In this document: positions 10,310 through 21,266 of the stretch, in pieces
How the letters are laid out: the number at the start of each line of letters is the position of its first letter
Numbering within the stretch: the first letter of the stretch is position 1
Source of the DNA: Tuctoria greenei
Taxonomy: Eukaryota > Streptophyta > Magnoliopsida > Poales > Poaceae
Reading direction: 5' to 3'
Assembly: GCA_036927565.1 (NCBI GenBank)
Contig: JAYESD010000008.1
Coordinates: 115,552,279 to 115,616,278, forward strand
DNA length: 64,000 nt
The notes under the pieces: model-generated
Told to the model about the DNA's origin: nothing
The model's database searches: none
Seen by the model: only the letters and a program-made list of their open reading frames with translations
Made by a program: the position numbers and the translations under genes

Positions 10310-10321
10310 GCTCTGATACCA
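10310..10321 (-). other. Max1 primer binding site (initiator Met-tRNA type)
   Basis: The minus strand reads TGGTATCAGAGC, complementary to the 3' end of initiator methionine tRNA. It begins 2-3 nt after the 5' LTR end (CGTTCA). This fixes element orientation and the inner LTR boundary. Confidence 0.92.
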
Positions 10322-10323
10322 AT

Positions 10324-11752
10324 TGAACGTGGCCTAGAGGGGGGGGGGGGTGAATAGGCCTTTTGAATTTCCTGCACACTTAATAGAATCGTCAAAACTT
10401 AGTTGGCCGGACTAGTCCGGTTGTGTGGGCGAACTAGTCTGGTGTGCAAAAATTATGTGTGTTGATCAGGTGTTAATTGGGAAAATAAGTTTCTTTAGCA
10501 GCGGAATTGAGAACAACTGATATTTGTACTTGATATTAATATAAGAATGCAGGTGTAACTTCTAATTGCCTTATGTTGAAGTTTAGCACTCAAATGATCC
10601 AATGAACAAAATTTAAAGTAAATGAGACACAAGACACTCGAAATTTTCCTGAGGTTCGATCTCACCACGAGATCTACGTCCTCATTGAGGAAGCTCACAC
10701 AGAGCCGGGTCTCCAACCCTTTGCCTCCTCAAGTCACCACGAAGGCCGACTTGATTCCACTATCACGGGTAATCACCAAGTTTGTGGGGCAACCTCACAC
10801 GTTGAGGGCTCCCACGAGAATTACAATGAAAAAGTGATCAAGTACACTCCAAAGTATTACAATGCAGAGTATGAGTGTAGAAAGATCAAACCCCAAGAGC
10901 TCGCAATGAAAGAATGACGATCTCCCAATCCCGAATCCAAGTGTTCAATTGATTTCACTCTTTTTGAACTTTAGATGTGTGGGGAGATGTGTTTTGGGCT
11001 CTTGGGACAAAGTGGCGGCGCTCGGGTTTGCTCTTTGATGAATATTCGACGTGTGTGTTGATAGGAAAGTCATGGACTCTCTATTTATAGGGTTTCCAAA
11101 AGCTAGCCGTTGAAAACCCCTAACACCGGACTAGTCCAGTGCAAGTCCGGACTTGTCCGGTTCCAATGTGTTTCGAGGTCCCGAAAGTTTGCCGGACTAG
11201 TCCGGTCCAACATCGGACTAGTCTGGTGCTGTGTGAAAGTGACTCCAGAAAGTTCATCGGACTAGTCCGATCTCCATGAATGGGAGATTACAGAAAGTTC
11301 AACGGACTAGTCCGGTCAATGATCGGACTAGTCCGGTCCCTCAGTATGAGAGACTCCAGAAACATCAACGGACTAGTCCGGTGGATGAACGGACTAGTCC
11401 GGTCTCCTTGTGAGTGGGATTCCAGAAAGGTGAACGGACTAGTCCAGTCCATGATCGGACTAGTCCGGTGCTTTGTTAAAGTTAGGTTAGTTTTAATCCC
11501 TTACCCTCGCGCAGAGTTGTGAGCTCTTGGAGTGTGTCTTTCATACACTCCCTATACATTCAAAATCTATTTTGGTCTTCCAAGCTTCATCAAAGTATTT
11601 CTCTTTGAACACCACTTCATTTTTCACCTTTTTGTGTGCACCGAAATGTTTCACTTGTTTGTCCTGCAATCATCTCAGTAGTTTCATTAGGATCTCATAT
11701 GTTTGTCATCAATTAGCCAAAACCCACAAGGGATATCCTAGATGCAGTTACA
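10324..11752 (-). repeat. Max1 5' LTR
   Basis: 1429 bp, paired with 771-2206. TATA box CTATAAATAG on the minus strand at 11081-11090. The palindrome array at 11126-11470 has fewer intact units than the other LTR: one inner unit is missing near 11253 and several have substitutions such as CCAGT. The G-tract at 10339-10350 is 12 long, against 7 in the partner. This LTR should drive the element transcript leftwards into gag. Confidence 0.93.
11081..11090 (-). promoter_or_regulatory. TATA box of Max1 5' LTR
   Basis: Minus-strand CTATAAATAG, ~35 bp downstream of the palindrome array. It is identical to the partner LTR box and is the expected main promoter of Max1. Confidence 0.75.
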
Positions 11753-11757
11753 CAAAT
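11753..11757. repeat. Target site duplication of Max1, right copy (CAAAT)
   Basis: Matches 766-770. Downstream sequence TAAAAGGAAAAAC continues the C1 gag frame (KLKGKT), as in C2 near 53625. Confidence 0.93.
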
Positions 11758-12512
11758 TAAAAGGAAAAACTTTTTGTGAAAATTGCCTTGATCTGTCCAA
11801 TAAACTTGATAACATGCATTGGACATTAGATCGGTTTTGTAATGGGTATAAGAACCTAAACTTGCTGCTAAAATCTTCCAAGTCTTGCAATGATAAAACT
11901 GGTTTAGTTTTTGATTCTCATGCTCATTCTAAGGCACATCCACCTAAAATTGTAAAGTCATTAGGAAGTGGTTTGATTCAAACAGTTCCTAAATAAAAAT
12001 AAGTGGTTTTCAAATCTGCAGGAGTGTTGTCTCATTCGGTTTCAAATAAAAATGTTGCTTGCTCATCTGGACATGAACACAAAGTTAAATTTCATTGTAC
12101 CTACTGTGGTAGAGATGGTCATGTCATATATTTTTGTTATAGACTAGCTAAACAACAGAAAAGGGAAAGAATGATTGCTAGATCTCATAACTTTCATGCA
12201 AAATTTGCTGCACATACTAAACCGAATGCCAGGAACATGCAACCTGCTGTTATGAGTCAAAAAAATTCAAAGTTTACCTCCGGACCTTCTATTTTTGCCT
12301 CCAGAGCTACTGATTTTTGTGCTACACAAGTAACACCTTATAGGTCAGTAGTTAAAAATAAAAAACCTCAAACTTTGATTCATAAACCTGCTGTTTTATC
12401 TCAGCTTTCGCGTATTTTTCCTGCTGCACGTCGTGTGACTCAGTACGGGATACCTAAATGCCTTTTGACTAACCCTAGTATTGAGTCATCAACGTATTGT
12501 GATTCTATGTAG
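11758..12512 (+). pseudogene. C1 gag, second part: coiled-coil end and zinc knuckle 2
   Basis: Continuation of C1 Gag after the Max1 insertion. Starts in the KLKGKT..CENCLDL coiled coil, has two close stop codons near 11995-12003, then a second CCHC knuckle (HCTYCGRDGHVIYFC) near 12095-12140 and a basic, Pro/Ser-rich tail. The frame ends with TAG at 12510-12512, and pol continues in the same frame. It carries a SCNDKTGLVFDSHAHS segment that C2 lacks. Confidence 0.85.
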
Positions 12513-15500
12513 GTTACAAGCTTGACGAAGGAGAACATTTGGATTGTGGATTCAGGTTGCTCACACTACATGATCGGTAACAAAGAATGGTTCTCCTCCC
12601 TCTCTTTTGTGTCACGTGTAGAGAATGTTACTTTTGCCGATAATTCTTCAACTCCTATAATTGCTAAGGGTTCGGTTAGAGTAAATGATCACTACACTTT
12701 GAAGGATGTGGCACTTGTCAAAAATTTGAAATACAACTTGCTTTCTATTTCATAATTGCTAGATGAAAATCTTGAATTTTTTTTCAATAAAAACTGCTGC
12801 AAAGTTGTAGGTTTGTCTCAATTTGGAAGAGTTTTTAAAGCTGATTTTGATATGTCTTCCTCTAAGCATAGGTGTCTAGTTGCTAATGATTCAAAGGATT
12901 TATATTTTTGGCATCGTAGACTTGGTCACGTAGGCTTTGATCACCTAACGCGTGTTAGTGCTCTTGATCGCATATGTGGGCTGCCTAAGCTTAAAGGGGA
13001 CAAAGAAATTATGTGCTCTTCTTGTAGACATGCTATGATGGTTGCAGGTTCACATACTCCTCTCACAATGATCATGACAACTGAACCGGGTCAACTTTTG
13101 CACCTTGACACCATAGGACCTTCACGTGTTCAATCCTTCGGAGGTAAATGGTATGTTCTTGTGATTGTTGATGATTATTCTAGATACCCTTGGGTTTACT
13201 TTATGGCATCTAAGAATGAAGCTTTTAGTCACTTTAGAACTTTATTTCTTAGATTATCAATTGATCACCCAGGATCTTTAAAAGCAATTAGAAGTGATAA
13301 CGGAACTGAATTTAAAAATCAATCTTTTGATCACTTTTGTGCTGAAAATGGAATAGATCATCAATTTTCTTCACCATATGTACCTCAACAAAATGGTGTT
13401 GTAGAAAGAAAGAACAGAATCTTAGTTGAGATGGCTAGGACTACGCTTGATGAATATGAAACTCCTAGGAAATTTTGAGCTGATGCGATTGCAACCGCTT
13501 GTTATGTCTCAAATCGTGTTTTCTTGTGCACTAAGCTAGGTAAAACACCATATGAGCTCCGGTTTGGACATAGGCCTAGTGTCACACACTTTCGGGTCTT
13601 TGGTTGCAAATGCTTTGTTAAGAAACATGGTAATATTGATAAATTTGAACCTAGATCTATTGATGGCATGTTTCTTGGTTATCCATCTCATACTAGAGGC
13701 TACCGTGTGTTCTTGCTTGACACTAACAAAATTGTGGAGTCTTGTGAGGTGTCTTTTGATGAAGCTAGCCCAGGTACTAGCTCCGGTATTGCAAGACCAG
13801 ATCCATATCCTCAGGGGGAGGGTATTTTTGAAGATGAAGAAGAGACCATGATACTGCCTGATAGTTCTGAAGCTGACACGTGTCCAGCTCCGAACTGTGT
13901 ACAAGCTCCGACTACCACCTCTGCTTGTCCTGATCATCCACAAGTCACAAGCTCATCAATATGCAATGACCCTGATAAAGAAGAAGCTTGTGAGACATCT
14001 GTTCCCCTATGGTTTTACAAAGATCATCCCCCGCAACAGATAATTGGAAGCTTGCACGAACGAGTTACACGGTCCAGGTTTTGCGATCCATACTCTCATG
14101 CTCATTCTGCTTTTGTTGCTTCTTTTGAACCCAAAGATATATCACACGCACTCACTAATGAATCTTGGATTATTGCCATGCAAGAAGAGTTAGAAATTTT
14201 TGAAAGAAATAATGTTTGGAAACTTGTACCTCCTCCTCAAGGTCACACTTTAATTGGAACTATATGGGTGTTTAAAAATAAACAAAGTGAGGATGAGGTT
14301 GTGGTTAGGAATAAGGCTAGGTTGGTTGCTCAAGGTTTCACGCAAGTTGAAGGTCTAGATTTTGATAAAACTTTTGCTCCTTTTGCTAGATTAGAAGCCA
14401 TAAGAATTTTGTTAGATTTTGCTACATTTAAATGTTTTAAGCTATATCAAATGGATGTTAAAAGTGCTTTTCTTAATGGCTACATAGATGAGGAGGTTTA
14501 TATCAAACAACCACCGGGTTTTGAAAATTCAAATTTTCCTAATCATGTTTACAAACTGTCCAAAGCCTTGTACCGTCTCAAACAAGCCCCTAGAGCATGG
14601 TATGATAGGTTAAAAACATTCTTACTTGAAAAGGGGTTTACCATGGGCAAGGTTGATAAAAATCTTTTTGTGCTTAAGCATGGCAATGACTCATTATTCA
14701 TTCAAGTGTATGTGGATGATATTATCTTTGGTTGTGCTTCTCATGATCTTGTGTCCAAGTTTTCAGCTATGATGAGTTCAGGATTTGAGATGAGTATGAT
14801 GGGAGAACTCACGTACTTTTTTGGGCTGCAAATCAACCAAACCAAGGAGGGTACCTTTGTGCATCAAACGAAGTATACAAAAGACCTCCTAAGGCGCTTG
14901 AACATGGATAAAAGCAAGCCTCTTCGGACACCAATGGGAACAACAACAACAATTGAACTTGATGAAGATGGTGAACCCGTGGATCAAAAAGAATATAGAA
15001 GCATGATCGGATCACTTTTGTACTTCACAACATCAAGACCGGTCATACAATTCAGCGTATGTCTTTGTGCACGGTTTCAAGCCTTCCCACGTGCTTCACA
15101 CCGTCAAGCTGTCAAAAGGATTCTCAGGTACTCACATAGAACTCAAGAATTTGGCATTTTTCTTCCTTCTTCCTCAACTGTTACTTTGAAAGCTTTTTCC
15201 GATGCTGATTTTGGAGATTGTAGGATTGATAGGAAAAGTACTTCCGGTGCTTGTCATTTTCTTGGTAATTCACTTGTTGCTTGGTCCTCTAGAAAACAAA
15301 ATTCAGTTGCACAATCCATAGCCGAATCTGAATATGTAGCTGCTGCTAGTGCTTGCTCACAAATTCTTTGGATTGTTCAAACACTTAAGGACTATGGGGT
15401 TGATCTAGATAGTGTTCCACTATTTTGTGATAACACTAGTGCCATTTGCATTGCTAAAAACCCTTTGCAACATTATAGAACTAAGCACATTGATATTAGG

Positions 15501-15662
15501 TATCACTTTCTCCGTGATAATGTTGAAAAAGGAAACATTGTGCTACACCATGTAGATACCGACCAACAATTAGCTGACATTTTTACAAAACCTTTGGATT
15601 TCACTCGTTTTTGTTTCATTCATAGTGAAATAGGGGTTATGCATCCTCATGGCTTACATTGA
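12513..15662 (+). pseudogene. C1 pol (protease-integrase-RT-RNase H) with two nonsense codons
   Basis: In frame with gag through the TAG at 12510-12512. Protease WIVDSGCSHYMIG; integrase WHRRLGHVGFDHL, HLDTIGPSR, RSDNGTEF and VERKN; RT with QMDVKSAFLNG and YVDDIIFG; RNase H with FSDADFGD and AESEYVAA; end QLADIFTKPLDFTRF. Lesions: TAA at 12753-12755 (the C2 counterpart codes Gln), a ~27-nt in-frame deletion just after CCKVVG, and TGA at 13476-13478 (Trp in C2). Substitutions in conserved words include FAPFARLEA and ALYRLKQAP. The RT/RNase H half is an open 712-codon stretch from 13524. Confidence 0.9.
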
Positions 15663-16696
15663 GGGGGAGTTTTCAAACTTGAGAAGTCTATGTGTGAATC
15701 TGAAATTAAAATAATATGAGCATAGTATTTCATACATATATGACTTTGTGATTCCTTTTACATGCTAAAAGTTCTTACTACATTACCTGTGTTATACATT
15801 TTGTAGTTTTTGCCATGTCTAGTAATTGGAATAATTACTTACACTAAATCTGGTCATGGTTGAACTTTCTTGCTGTTTTGAACTTGTTGCATGCTCACAA
15901 GTGTTTTTAATCATAAAGAATTAATCAAGTAATCAACTCACATGTTGAGTTTTTGTGATCAAATATAAGTTGAGAAAAGATCAAGAGAATATGCATGCAT
16001 CACACTTCTTCTTTTGAGATAGCTTATCATTGTACTTAGATATGAACTTGGAAGAAGTTGTGTATGACTAAAACCATGTCCTTAAGCTTTTGATTGTAAA
16101 ATGACATATACTTGGATTGGTTGGTTAGAATAAGGCAGATGCGCATATAATCTCTTGCAAATATCATATGATCTAAATTTGTGCTTTGAAAAATAATAAA
16201 ATGCAGCAACAAGTGTCATGCTTTCAGGTTTTGAAATAGTTAAGTTTGTCAGATCATGACTTGCTTAAATTGAAAATTCCATTTGATCTCTAGCATGGTT
16301 TACACTACTTTATGTATCTCATTGATGTGATAGTGTAAGTTACTTGACAGTATGACTTGGATGAACTTTGTTTTATATGTATATGTTATAATATGCTCAT
16401 AACAATTAAATTTCTCTTTTCAACCTTGCTGAATACATTGTCAAAGGGGGAGAGATAATATGTGCATGGGGAGAGATAATATTGTGAATTTTTCTTTAAA
16501 AAAAACAAAAATGCAAGGGGGGTAAATATGTATAGGGGGAGAAATTTATTTCTATCTCATTTGATTTTTTAAAAGGGGGAAAATGTTTATTTCTATCTCA
16601 TTTGATTTAAAAAAGGGGGAAAATTGTTCTCAAAACTTTTCATGCCATTGTTGGGATTTTAAGTGGTGTTGTCAATGCATTCATCAAGGGGGAGAT
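15663..16696 (+). other. C1 3' untranslated region with several polypurine tracts and PPT
   Basis: About 1 kb without a coding region between the pol stop and the 3' LTR. A G5-rich purine run (TGAGGGGGAG) begins at the stop codon itself. Further runs of the AAGGGGGAGA type occur near 16445, 16515, 16540, 16575 and 16612, and the last, CATCAAGGGGGAGAT (to 16696), abuts the LTR and is the functional PPT candidate. The region is otherwise AT-rich and closely matches the C2 equivalent at 57547-58553. Confidence 0.8.
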
Positions 16697-16782
16697 TGTG
16701 AGACCTATGTGTGCTGAATACATTGGCTTTGACAAAAAAAAGTTTTGAATGCTTCCATAACATCTTTTTGGCAAGGTCCCAC

Positions 16783-17125
16783 TCTAGCTCCGAGCTTCTG
16801 CAAGGTTCGACAATAGGTCCGACTTTCCTTGTCTAGGTCCGACATGTTTTTGGGTAGCTCTGGTGAGCTTTGTCTTTAGCTCCGACATATCTTTGATAGC
16901 TCTGACATGTCTTTGTTAAGCTCCGATATGTTTTGCTAGGTCCGACTTATCTTGGTTAGCTCCGACATGTTTTTCTAGCTCCGACTTTTGGGTTCACTAT
17001 TTCTGACTAGATTTTCTAAGCTCCGACACTAGGTTGTACTAGCTTTGGTAAGCTCCGGCGCTAGGTTGTACTAGCTTTGGTAAGCTCCAGCTCAAGCTCC
17101 GGTTAGTTTTGGTTAGGTTCGGAGC
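16783..17125. repeat. Degenerate AGCTCCGAC / GGTCCGAC array in C1 U3
   Basis: Roughly 20 copies of a 7-10-bp word (AGCTCCGAC, AGCTCCGGC, GGTCCGACT) separated by 10-25 bp of T-rich spacer. The same array is in both C2 LTRs (50259-50640, 58650-59035), so it belongs to the family. Its place upstream of the TATA box suggests repeated transcription-factor sites. Confidence 0.8.
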
Positions 17126-17387
17126 TTGATCGTAATGTTCCTACTTTTACAGTGAATAGTCTCGGACTTGCTTTATTTTCTTAGAAAGATTACATAGTAT
17201 TCATTTGCTAAGTTTTTGGTGCATTTTGGTATATATGGCTGATATCGTTGTGATATGCTTTGCAACCTACTTATGTGAGGTGCTCACGTAAGGTGTTGTG
17301 TTCGGAACTGACTTGAGTCAAGTCGCAGACTTGGGCTCGTACGGATTGGTTGTTTGTTCATGTGCAGGTGTTGCTTGAGTTCAAGTC

Positions 17388-17591
17388 ATGGCTGGTGACA
17401 GGATCCTTTGGACTAGTCTCAGGGAGGAGATGAGGTTCCAACAACCAAATTCAGGAGGAATCGTGGTTGAGCGGGTCAGGAGGTCGCGTAGGATGATTGA
17501 ATTAAGGGCAGTGCATATGAAGGTTACTGGACGTCGAAGGAAGGTGTTTGCACGTATGCATGCGGTGCATGACGTGGCAACATGGTTCTGA
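17388..17591 (+). other. Small ORF inside the U3 of the C1 LTR
   Basis: 67 codons from ATG, protein rich in Arg (REEMRFQQP, VERVRRSRRMIE). A related 84-codon ORF lies in the C2 3' LTR at 59281-59535, while the C2 5' LTR copy (from 50895) is frameshifted. The ATG is preceded by CATGTGCAGGTG, which looks like a splice acceptor. It may be a captured exon or chance; no family recognised. Confidence 0.35.
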
Positions 17592-17892
17592 AGATGGTTT
17601 ATCGATGGGAAGATCTGGCTGGAAGGATCAGATCGTATCGGTAGATGACTTTGGCTGCGGCGGAGTCGGTTATGGCTCGATATGGAAAGTATCGAGTTGG
17701 TTATGATAGTATTTGTTGTGGGTCACGAATTTCAGTTTTTTAGGAATGTGGGATACGTTCCTAAGGTGTTTGGAATTCTTAAGATTGCTTCTATCTGCGT
17801 ATAGAAGAGTCCTAAGCAGTTATAGAAAGTATCGATTCGTGATCGGAATAGGATTAGAGTCCTAGTTGAGATTGGGTTGGCCTAAGGGCTGG

Positions 17893-17902
17893 TTATATAA
17901 GC
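17893..17902 (+). promoter_or_regulatory. TATA box of C1 3' LTR
   Basis: TTATATAAGC, conserved as TTATATAAAC in both C2 LTRs. About 65 bp downstream is AATAAA (17962-17967), so promoter and a polyadenylation signal are close, as is usual in LTR R regions. Read-through would enter the Tat-like element to the right. Confidence 0.7.
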
Positions 17903-18615
17903 AAGGGAGGCCAGAGCTCATGGTGCACGACTTTGGGGGATGTTCCTCTTGTGTTCTATTGAATAAAATTTGTAGTTTGAAGGAACTTTTGTGCCTTGTT
18001 CGTCCGACTTGTTCCAGACAAGTTTTACTCGTCGAGTTTCTGGACAGCACTACCTTTCGTCGGTGGTTTTATCATAACACGAGTTTTACAGATCCAATTG
18101 ACGTGATTCTTTTTGGGTTGTCTTAACAACTTGATTATCTATAATCTGTCAAAATTTCACGGTAATTGGATTTGTGCTTTCTGATATACATGAGTTTCTT
18201 TGCATCGTTCCAGAACTGTTATTTCTCGGGTAGGACAGATTGACCTTTGTTCAATCTTTCGATCATAACTTGAGTTTCTCTCGACGGATTTGAGTGATTC
18301 TTCTTTTGTTTTCTTTGTGACTTGATTATCCTTGATATATATATATCACTTTTTTCACGGTGAAACACATTTAGATTAGTCTCACACATGATTTCTTTAA
18401 CAGATCATTTTTCTGCCGAAGGGGTTGAGATTTAATTGTTTCCGCTGCGTAAGATTTTTTAAATCTACCATTCACCCCCCTCTCGTAGCTTTTCATGTGC
18501 TCTTCGATCCTACACGGAGCCGGAGAAGTGACGCTGGCAGCTACGACGAACGTGTAGAACATCGACGATAGCTCCCTGTATGTCCTGCACATACGATAGA
18601 CAAAAAGTAATTTCG

Positions 18616-19500
18616 CTCATCGGTCACCACTTCCCTGCTCTTTAGTTTCGTTATGGCTTACGATCCTTAGCTAAGATATGAGGCATGGGTAATTTGGTGC
18701 GACAGCGTCCAGGGTATGGTTGTTGCCTTGCTTAGGGCATGAGCCGTCTAACCTTCTGTACTCAGCTACCTGCACTGGGAGGCAAGGTGTGCATGCTTAG
18801 GGTATAGAACCAGACTAAGCAGGCTGCACACTCCGGACCTCCAGCTCGGCGTTAGCCTTTCAGGAGTTAAAACCATTCGACACCATGGACCCCGACCAAG
18901 AAAACAATCATCAAACCCCAAACACATTGTAGGTACCTCATGGGGATCCGCCTTTAGTAGGATAGCACAACTCCAACTAGGACGAGACAAGAGAAATGTA
19001 ACAGGGCATATGGAAGACGATATGCGAAAGTAAGAAAAAAATTGAAGCATCATGTAAATAATTTTGCTCGTCGGTTACTCCCTTCCTGCTTTTAGCCTTA
19101 TTATGTCTTACGGTACCGAGCCATGCTTACAGTGCATGTGTAATTCAGTGTGATGGTATCTGGATTATGGTTATTGCCCTGCTCAGGAGTGTGTGCCGTC
19201 CGGCCCCATGTACTCAGCCGTTAGCCCTAAAGAGGCAAAATGTACACGCTTAGGGTGCAGGACCAGGCTAAGCAGGCTGTACCTTCTGGAGCTCCCACGG
19301 GCGTTAGCTTTTCAGGGGAGTGACCATTCGGCGCCACAGGCTCCCGAGCAGGGAAGCAACCAAAGAACCCAAATACATCATAGGAACCTCAAGCAGACCC
19401 GTCAGCAGCAGGATTGCATAACTCCACTAGGGCGAGACAGGGAGAGAGTGCCAGTGCATATGACAGAGAATATGCGAGAACAAGCATAATTTGATGATCA
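18616..19500. repeat. Diverged ~450-bp tandem duplication in the Tat-like internal region
   Basis: Two units, 18616-19066 and 19067-19500. Both run from GCTC(A/G)TCGGT through a GTACTCAGC word, a CTTAGGGT..CAGGCT motif and TAGGACGAGACA/TAGGGCGAGACA to an ATATGCGA word. Fragments of a third and fourth unit (CTTAGGGT...TAAGCAGG) occur near 19640 and 19825. No coding potential. Confidence 0.7.
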
Positions 19501-20158
19501 TAAAATTAATCCATAATTAAATGAACATAAATGAAGCATAGGACAAGACAGTGTTTCTTCTAACATGGTAATCATAGGAGGAGGTAGACTTTACAAGAAG
19601 GCATCTACTCGCTCCGGATGACAAGGGAGGAAGAATGTACAGGCTTAGGGTATGGAATGATGCTAAGCAGGATGAACACCCTGGATTGGACCCACCAGAG
19701 CTTAGTTGCTTCGAGCGTTGCATCTAGATGCTATGACACTTTTTTTAGAAAAAAAACTATCCTACCACTATGCCCAGTGTGAAGCTTTACTGAAGTGGCG
19801 CTGGGGATACAAAGTGTACACGCTTAGGGTGCATGACCAGACTAAGCAGGCTGCATACTCTGGACCTCTCACTGTGCCAAAAGTAAAACTTACAGCGGAT
19901 CTTTGGTTCAAAATTACTGTAATGCCTTGGTGATGTCGTTGTCGCTATGGTGGCGGGAAACCGCTTGACGTCCTGCCCATGAGAACCCATCGAGGCCCCC
20001 TGGTAGGTTTGGCCAACTAGTTGGGCACACCTACCACTTAGTTGGAGGATGTCTTCAGCGGGCCCCCAGCAAAGCGCAGGAGCATGGATAGTTGACGCTG
20101 GCGGTGATGGAAATGAGGCAGCCACCAAACCAAGGCGACGCCCACCCTCAACATGCGG

Positions 20159-20485
20159 AACGTTGACAGCGGTCCCCTTAGAAGGTGCTGGAGCTGGATG
20201 CTCCGACAGCGTCCACAATCAACGCTAAGAAACGTCAACGGCGGGCCCCCTGAGAGGTGCCAGATCTGGATGCTCCAGCATCGCCCATCATGAACGAGAA
20301 GAACGTCGACTGTGGCCCCCCTGGGTGGTGCCGGAGCTGGCTGCTACAGCATCGCCCATCGTCGCTGTAGAAACGTCGATGGCAGGCCCCTTGGGTGGTG
20401 CCAGAGCTGGCTGCTCAGGCGTTGCCCATCGTCACCGTAGAAACATCGACGGCAGGCCCCTTGGGTGGTGCCAGAGCTGGTCGAC
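20159..20485. repeat. 70-72-bp tandem repeat, about 4.6 units
   Basis: Units begin at 20159, 20231, 20302, 20372 and 20442 (AACGTCGA-type start), each containing GGCCCC, TGGTGCCAGAGCTGG and CATCGCCCATC words. Spacing is 72, 71, 70 and 70 bp, and the array ends near 20485. The Tat copy A 3' region has a looser repeat with similar words (47190-47520). Internal minisatellites are common in Tat elements. Confidence 0.85.
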
Positions 20486-20569
20486 CTTTTGCGATTTGAT
20501 CTTGCTGCTACTCAGAGGCTTGATGAACCCCTTGGTGGCAAAAGCGCTACCACTTTTTTGAGGGAAAAA

Positions 20570-20590
20570 GCCCCTACCTGGCACGCCAAA
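20570..20590 (-). other. Primer binding site of the Tat-like element
   Basis: The minus strand reads TTTGGCGTGCCAGGTAGGGG, directly after the LTR end CGACA. It parallels the Tat copy A site GTTGGCGCGCCAAGAAGGGG at 41973. I do not assign the primer tRNA. Confidence 0.75.
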
Positions 20591-20857
20591 TGTCGAAGGG
20601 TCAATGTGACACTTCCCCCGGATCTGCTAAAGAGTAGCCCGCGGAGGTTCTGTTCGGCGGGGCTTAGGCCTCAAACTAGTGTTCTAGTGGATGGGTATGA
20701 GACAGTGGAGTTTTTGCATGGTTCGGGTCGCAAGGAGCATAACACCCTACTCCACAGTGGATTGTACTACTTGGTGAGTGTGAATACGAGTGTGTGTGTA
20801 TCGAGGATTTTGAGTCTTGTCTTGCTCTGGATCCTTTGTAATGGTGGAAGTTCGGGC

Positions 20858-20866
20858 CTTTTATAG
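20858..20866 (-). promoter_or_regulatory. TATA box of the Tat-like LTR
   Basis: Minus-strand CTATAAAAG followed by GGCCCG. Located about 400 bp from the U3 minisatellite and ~270 bp from the LTR 3' end. A plausible leftward promoter. Confidence 0.6.
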
Positions 20867-21266
20867 ACATGGCCAGACGCCTTACAAGTGGGGTCCCAGG
20901 ACCCGACAAGTGGTCCCGGGGCGATCTTATCCTAAAGGTGTAAGGCTTCTTTTGTATGCTGCCTCTGATCGCGCCTTGAAGACTTGCTATCTTGCCGCGT
21001 CAGTTGCCAATGGCTAGGCGTAGTCATTGATGATGGCAGGGAACGTCCCATCCATCTTGTCGCTTTAAGCTACCCACTTGGCGGTGTGGGTTAGGCCTGT
21101 AGTGCCTTCACTATGATGCGATTGGATGCAGTGTTACCTGACAAGAGGCGTGCGCCGCACCTGTACACCTGGGGAAGGCGTGCACCTTCAATGCACGACT
21201 GGACATGACACACCGCAGTTTACTCTTTAGGGCCCACAGCTTATTGCAAGTTGGAACACACTCTAG

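Larger units (their letters stand above)
771..11752 (-). mobile_element. Copia Opie/Maximus-like element Max1, complete with both LTRs
   Basis: Full-length 10,982-bp minus-strand element. Read right to left it has 5' LTR (10324-11752), PBS, gag, pol, promoter-like segment, env-like ORF, PPT and 3' LTR (771-2206). LTRs open TG and close CA on the plus strand, and CAAAT duplications flank it. The two LTRs are closely similar, differing by scattered substitutions, a G-tract length change and a small palindrome-unit deletion, so the insertion is fairly young. Pol is open, but gag has a stop and at least two frameshifts. The extra ORF downstream of pol is characteristic of the Sire/Maximus lineage. 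Lineage assignment is from protein resemblance to maize Opie-type elements. Confidence 0.94.
1..18514 (+). mobile_element. Copia (Sire/Maximus-like) element C1, 5' end outside window, split by Max1
   Basis: Plus-strand Ty1/copia element seen from its gag zinc knuckle to its 3' LTR. The 5' LTR and gag start lie left of the window. Its body occupies 1-770 and 11758-18514; the DNA between is a separate minus-strand element (Max1). Joining across the flanking CAAAT duplication restores the gag reading frame, which shows that Max1 landed in C1. Domain order is knuckle 1, coiled coil, knuckle 2, protease, integrase, RT, RNase H, as in copia. It matches C2 at 50161-60386 along its whole visible length. 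The 3' LTR ends at 18514, and CGGAG (18515-18519) is the candidate right target duplication, untestable here. Coding lesions make it non-autonomous. Confidence 0.92.
16697..18514 (+). repeat. C1 3' LTR
   Basis: 1818 bp, begins TGTGAGACCTATGTG and ends CGATCCTACA. Homologous to the C2 LTRs at 50161 and 58554. U3 holds a degenerate AGCTCCGAC/GGTCCGAC array (about 16783-17125) and a small ORF (17388-17591). TATA box TTATATAAGC at 17893-17902; AATAAA at 17962-17967. Near the end is ATTCACCCCCCTCT, a U5 motif shared with the Maximus LTRs. Confidence 0.93.

Noticed and set aside
10310..10321. tRNA gene suspected from a tRNA-complementary word
   Set aside because: Only the 12-nt primer binding site is present, without a cloverleaf; the same holds at 37383 and 52013.
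18371..19053. Host gene candidates between C1 and the Tat-like LTR
   Set aside because: Short ORFs only, spanning duplicated non-coding repeat units; no domain, no splice structure and no conserved start.
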